Source: Ramlibacter sp.
GTDB lineage: Bacteria; Pseudomonadota; Gammaproteobacteria; Burkholderiales; Burkholderiaceae_C
Reading direction: 5' to 3'
DNA length: 46,267 bases
NCBI GenBank assembly: GCA_028292105.1
Contig: JAQGMY010000062.1
Location: 1-46,267 of the forward strand
Shown: positions 43,310-46,267 of the stretch, piece after piece
Layout of the letters: each line of letters opens with the position of its first letter
How positions within the stretch are numbered: position 1 is the first letter of the stretch
Translations under genes and position numbers: made by a program
The notes under the pieces: model-generated
Told to the model about the DNA's origin: nothing
Database searches by the model: none
What the model saw: only the letters and a program-made list of their open reading frames with translations

Positions 43310-44359
43310 ATGAGTCAGAACGATGCCGTTCAGCGCGGCTACCAGCGCATTGCCACCGAAGAGGCGTGGGCCACGCCCGAACTGATACAGCGCTACCGCG
43401 ACCTGCTCGCGGGCACGGAGTTCGACGATCCGGGTTTTCGCAACCTGTGGGGCTTCTTCGCGACCAGCGACACGCCGCGCGCGACCGACCTGCGCGACCG
43501 CATCCAGGACCTCGACGAACGCCGCCTCGCCGACATGGACGCCGCCGGCATCGACATGGCGCTGCTGCTGCTGACAGCCCCCGGCGTGCAGGTCTTCGAT
43601 GCGCCCGAGGCCGTGGCCCTGGCACGCTCGACCAACGACCTGCTGGCCGCGACGATCCGCCGCCACCCGACACGCTTCGCCGGGCTGGCCGCAGTGGCCC
43701 CGCAGGATCCGCGCGCTGCTGCCCGGGAGATCGAACGCGCGGTGCGGCAGCTCGGGCTGAAAGGCGCCGTCATCAACTCGCACACGCAAGGCGAATACCT
43801 CGACGACGAGAAGTTCTGGGACATCTTCGCCGCGGCCGAGGCGCTGGACGTGCCGATCTACATCCATCCCAATTCGCCACCGCCGGCGATGATCCAGCCC
43901 TTCCTGCCACGCTGCCTCGATGCGGCGATCTTCGGCTTCGCCTGCGAGACCGGGCTGCATGCCCTGCGCCTGATCGTGTCGGGCGTGTTCGACCGCTTCC
44001 CCAAGCTGCAGATCGTGCTGGGCCACCTCGGCGAAGGCCTGCCGTTCTGGCTGTCGCGCATCGACTTCATGCATGCCGGCATCGTGCGCAGCAACCGCAG
44101 CCCCGGCGCGCAGCCGCTGCGCAAGAAGCCGAGCGACTACCTGCGCGAGAACTTCTACTACACCACCAGCGGCATGGCGTGGGAGCCGAGCGTGACCTTC
44201 GTGCAGCAGCAGATGGGCATCGAGCGGGTGATGTACGCCATGGACTACCCCTACCAGTACGTGCCGGAAGAAGTCACCCAGATGGACCGGCTGCCCTTGT
44301 CGCCCGAACACCTGAAGATGTTCTACGAGTCGAACGCGCGCACCGTCTTCAAGCTCTAG
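43310..44359 (+). CDS. Amidohydrolase-type aromatic acid decarboxylase (LigW / gamma-resorcylate decarboxylase-like)
   Basis: A 349-residue TIM-barrel protein of the amidohydrolase 2 family. The opening RIATEEAWATPELIQRY matches the ExA/ExH-type start of 5-carboxyvanillate and 2,3-dihydroxybenzoate decarboxylases, which lack cofactors other than one divalent metal. Further motifs are IYIHPNSPPP (about 184), VLGHLGEGLPFWLSRID (about 236) and MYAMDYPYQYVPEE (about 308), where the Asp is catalytic. I chose the ATG at 43310; the track start at 43265 is unsupported. It precedes a Bug receptor by nine bases. Removal of a carboxylate from a phenolic acid is likely; the substrate is unknown. Confidence 0.85.
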   Translation: MSQNDAVQRGYQRIATEEAWATPELIQRYRDLLAGTEFDDPGFRNLWGFFATSDTPRATDLRDRIQDLDERRLADMDAAGIDMALLLLTAPGVQVFDAPEAVALARSTNDLLAATIRRHPTRFAGLAAVAPQDPRAAAREIERAVRQLGLKGAVINSHTQGEYLDDEKFWDIFAAAEALDVPIYIHPNSPPPAMIQPFLPRCLDAAIFGFACETGLHALRLIVSGVFDRFPKLQIVLGHLGEGLPFWLSRIDFMHAGIVRSNRSPGAQPLRKKPSDYLRENFYYTTSGMAWEPSVTFVQQQMGIERVMYAMDYPYQYVPEEVTQMDRLPLSPEHLKMFYESNARTVFKL

Positions 44360-44368
44360 GCACGCAGC

Positions 44369-45346
44369 ATGAACATCCTCTCCCTTGCCGTCGCGGCAGC
44401 AGTCTGGTGCGCGGCCTTGCCGGCGCTGGCGCAGGCACCGGCCGCCGACTACCCGAACAAGCCGATCCGGCTGGTGGTGACCTTTCCTCCGGGTGGAAGC
44501 TCGGATGCCGGCGCGCGCATCGTCGCGCCCAGGCTGGCCGAGCGCCTGGGGCAGCCGGTGATCATCGACAACAGGCCGGGTGCGGGCGGCGGTCTCGGGC
44601 TGGAGGTCGTGGCGAAGGCGCCGGCCGACGGCTACACGATCGTGCTGGCGTCGGCCGGCGGCCTCACGGCCAACCCCTCGCTCTACAAGCGGCTCAACTA
44701 CGACCCGGTCAAGGACTTCGCGCCGGTCACGCTGTTCGGAACCAGCCCCTTCGTGCTGGTGGCCGGGGCGCAGGTGCCGGTGCAGACCGCGCGCGACGTG
44801 GTGGCGCTGGCGCGCAGGGAGCCGGGCAAACTGAGTTATGCATCGGGCGGGAACGGCACCGCCATGCATCTTTCGGGCGAGTTGTTCAAGGCGGTCACCA
44901 GGACCTTCATCGTCCACGTACCGTACCGCGGCAGCGGCCCCGCCGCCCTGGCGGTGATGTCGGGCGACACGGCGCTGGGCGTCGCCGACCTCGCCACCAT
45001 CCAGCCGCAGCTCAAATCGGGACGGCTCAAGGCCATCGGTGTCCTGAGCAAGGAGCGTTCGCCGCTGGCGCCGGACATCCCGACCTTGGCCGAGAGCGGC
45101 GTTCCGGGTTACGAGTCGAACGGCTGGTTCGCCATCCTGGCCCCCGCCGGAACGCCGCCGGCGATCATCAACAGGCTCAACGCCGAGCTGAATGCGGTTC
45201 TGCGCTCGCCCGAGATCCGCGAACGCTTCGCCTCGGCCTGGCTCGAGCCCTTGCCCAGCACGCCCGGGGAACTCGCCGCCTTGATGAAGACCGAGACGGT
45301 GAAGTGGGCGAAGGTGATCAAGGACTCCGGCGCCAGGATCGACTGA
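44369..45346 (+). CDS. Bug/TctC-family periplasmic substrate-binding protein
   Basis: A 325-residue Bug receptor. The signal peptide is MNILSLAVAAAVWCAALPALAQ. Diagnostic segments are DYPNKPIRLVVTFPPGGSSDAGARIVAPRL, IIDNRPGAGGGLGLEVVAKAPADGYTIVL and APDIPTLAESGVPGYESNGW. It follows the LigW-type decarboxylase gene by nine bases, the same gene order as the amidohydrolase-Bug pair near 18 kb, so the pair likely takes up and decarboxylates the same ligand class. Confidence 0.92.
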   Translation: MNILSLAVAAAVWCAALPALAQAPAADYPNKPIRLVVTFPPGGSSDAGARIVAPRLAERLGQPVIIDNRPGAGGGLGLEVVAKAPADGYTIVLASAGGLTANPSLYKRLNYDPVKDFAPVTLFGTSPFVLVAGAQVPVQTARDVVALARREPGKLSYASGGNGTAMHLSGELFKAVTRTFIVHVPYRGSGPAALAVMSGDTALGVADLATIQPQLKSGRLKAIGVLSKERSPLAPDIPTLAESGVPGYESNGWFAILAPAGTPPAIINRLNAELNAVLRSPEIRERFASAWLEPLPSTPGELAALMKTETVKWAKVIKDSGARID

Positions 45347-45457
45347 AGCCCGCTCACCCCGGAGCGGCGCGCAGGTTGCGAGGCAACCACCCACGAAGGC
45401 GCGGCCCATCGGTCGCCACAGGCGTGAACTCGCGGTTGGCGGATTAGTCTACGGCTT

Positions 45458-45499
45458 GCGGGGACGACCCCGTCGATGCATCACACGGGGACGGCCCCG
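45458..45499 (+). promoter_or_regulatory. Guanidine-II (mini-ykkC) riboswitch
   Basis: Two near-identical hairpins stand 13 bases apart: CGGGG-ACGA-CCCCG (45459-45472) and CGGGG-ACGG-CCCCG (45486-45499). Both have the ACGR tetraloops that define the guanidine-II class. The second ends 12 bases before the ATG of a SugE/Gdx-type guanidinium exporter, the classic target. Guanidine binding makes the two loops pair and frees the ribosome site; here CGGAA directly after the second stem is the likely site. Confidence 0.93.
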
Positions 45500-45511
45500 C
45501 GGAACCGCCAT

Positions 45512-45832
45512 ATGTCCTGGGTCATCCTCTTCATCGCCGGCCTGTTCGAGGTCGGCTGGGCGATCGGTCTGAAGTACACCGATGGCTTCAGCCGCCTGTG
45601 GCCCAGTGTCGGCACGGCGGCCGCGATGCTGGTGAGCGTGCTCCTGCTGGGGACGGCCATGAAGGAGCTGCCAGTGGGCACGGCCTATGCGGTCTGGACA
45701 GGAATAGGCGCGGTAGGCACCGCGATCCTGGGGATCTACCTGTTCGGGGACTCCGCGTCGCCGGCGCGCCTGGCCTGCCTCGCGATGATCGCGGCCGGCA
45801 TCGTGGGGCTCAAGATCTTTTCGAACAGCTGA
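45512..45832 (+). CDS. sugE: SMR-family guanidinium exporter (SugE/Gdx)
   Basis: A 106-residue small multidrug resistance protein with four membrane helices. The conserved glutamate E13 is in [21 protein letters not shown], a sequence typical of the Gdx subtype, which exports guanidinium in exchange for protons. [25 protein letters not shown] follows in helix 3. I chose the ATG at 45512; the track start at 45476 lies inside the riboswitch. The guanidine-II riboswitch upstream strongly supports guanidinium as substrate over quaternary ammonium compounds. Confidence 0.94.
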   Translation: MSWVILFIAGLFEVGWAIGLKYTDGFSRLWPSVGTAAAMLVSVLLLGTAMKELPVGTAYAVWTGIGAVGTAILGIYLFGDSASPARLACLAMIAAGIVGLKIFSNS

Positions 45833-45878
45833 ATGGATGAGCGACCAGCCTTCTTCGCGCGGCCGTGGTCATCGACCA

Positions 45879-46267
45879 TCACGGCTTGGCCAGCTCGAAC
45901 GGAGCCGCCGGAAGCAAGACGGCGCGAACGAACTCATCCCGCCCGCTGAACCCTGGCAGGATTGCGGCGGCGGCCTGGGTGAGTTCGGCAGACCAGAGCG
46001 CGGCGCGATCCGGCTCGTTGCCGCTTTCGAAAAAGTGCTCGGCAAGCTTGCGCTGCTGCGCGGTGCCCTGAAGTACCGCCTCTCTCACGAACAGGTGCCG
46101 CAGCCAGTCGCGCACCTCCGCATCAGTCGCGCGACCTGACAGGGCGATTCCCTTCAACACCGCCCAGGCCTGGCGAAGGCGCCACAGCTCTCGTGGGTTG
46201 GTGAGTTTCAGCGTGATGGCCAGGTCCGCAAAGGCCTCGGCTTCGACAGGGGTGGACTTGCCAAGGG
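45879..46267 (-). CDS. C-terminal part of an unidentified protein (partial)
   Basis: The reverse-strand frame ending at 45879 stays open to the window edge, so the gene begins beyond 46267; the GTG at 46160 in the ORF track is probably not its start. The 129 visible residues read EAFADLAITLKLTNPRELWRLRQAWAVLKGIA... and end APFELAKP. The LTNPRELWRLRQAW segment recalls the C-terminal part of KAP-type P-loop NTPases, a weak resemblance only. It converges on sugE with 46 bases between the stops. Confidence 0.55.
   Translation of the reverse strand, partial: LGKSTPVEAEAFADLAITLKLTNPRELWRLRQAWAVLKGIALSGRATDAEVRDWLRHLFVREAVLQGTAQQRKLAEHFFESGNEPDRAALWSAELTQAAAAILPGFSGRDEFVRAVLLPAAPFELAKP

Noticed and set aside
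41888-45409. A 1173-codon reverse-strand open frame.
   Set aside because: Only its last 406 codons (the VOC protein) look like protein. The rest is antisense to the decarboxylase and Bug genes and is open because of high GC.
1-46267. CRISPR arrays, tRNA or rRNA genes, insertion sequences and prophage genes.
   Set aside because: I saw no regularly spaced repeats, transposase or integrase motifs, or tRNA-like cloverleaf sequences on reading; a tRNAscan or ISfinder search was not possible.

Overview
The window looks like chromosome from a high-GC betaproteobacterium of the Burkholderiales, most likely Comamonadaceae (Ramlibacter/Variovorax-like). This is inferred from the strong G/C preference at third codon positions, frequent GTG/TTG starts, six Bug/TctC-type periplasmic receptors in 27 kb, and the gene order at the left end. 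No rRNA, tRNA, CRISPR array, insertion sequence or phage gene was recognised.

Left part (1-12.5 kb), mostly core and stress genes. A tightly packed operon runs PHP phosphoesterase, EamA transporter, Sua5/YciO protein, site-2 protease and trpS; the TrpS carries an extra C-terminal domain. A LuxR-type response regulator and a membrane histidine kinase follow, convergent and overlapping at their 3' ends. Next come a KGG stress protein, a Ku protein without LigD nearby, several small membrane or BON proteins and an exported Ig-like protein. A 362-base gap after it holds two strong terminators and a possible small RNA.

Middle part (12.6-24.7 kb), carboxylate and aromatic catabolism. It contains tcuAB (tricarballylate oxidation), a chemoreceptor with its Cache sensor at the cytoplasmic C-terminus, and a TetR regulator followed by an amidohydrolase and a Bug receptor. 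Matching TTCAC-N5-GTGAR sites lie in front of the TetR gene and in front of the amidohydrolase. After an unusual 385-base gap come an MFS exporter and a two-component Rieske oxygenase (ferredoxin and oxygenase, divergent across a long inverted repeat) with an IclR regulator.

Right part (24.8-39.3 kb), a catabolic island. It has a 4,5-dihydroxyphthalate-decarboxylase-like protein with a Bug receptor, an alpha/beta hydrolase, an FAD monooxygenase, a fumarylacetoacetase, and a molybdenum hydroxylase whose 2Fe-2S subunit is fused to a CoxG-like domain. An enoyl-CoA hydratase, a Bug receptor, a LysR regulator and two further Bug genes complete it. Together these look like a pathway for an uptake-limited aromatic or heteroaromatic acid whose substrate cannot be named from sequence.

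Right end (39.4-46.3 kb). It contains a small secreted protein, a SulP transporter followed by a decayed universal stress protein gene, a two-domain VOC protein divergent from a LigW-type decarboxylase/Bug pair across a perfect palindrome, and a SugE/Gdx guanidinium exporter. The exporter is preceded by two ACGR-loop hairpins that form a textbook guanidine-II (mini-ykkC) riboswitch. A truncated reverse-strand gene runs off the window.
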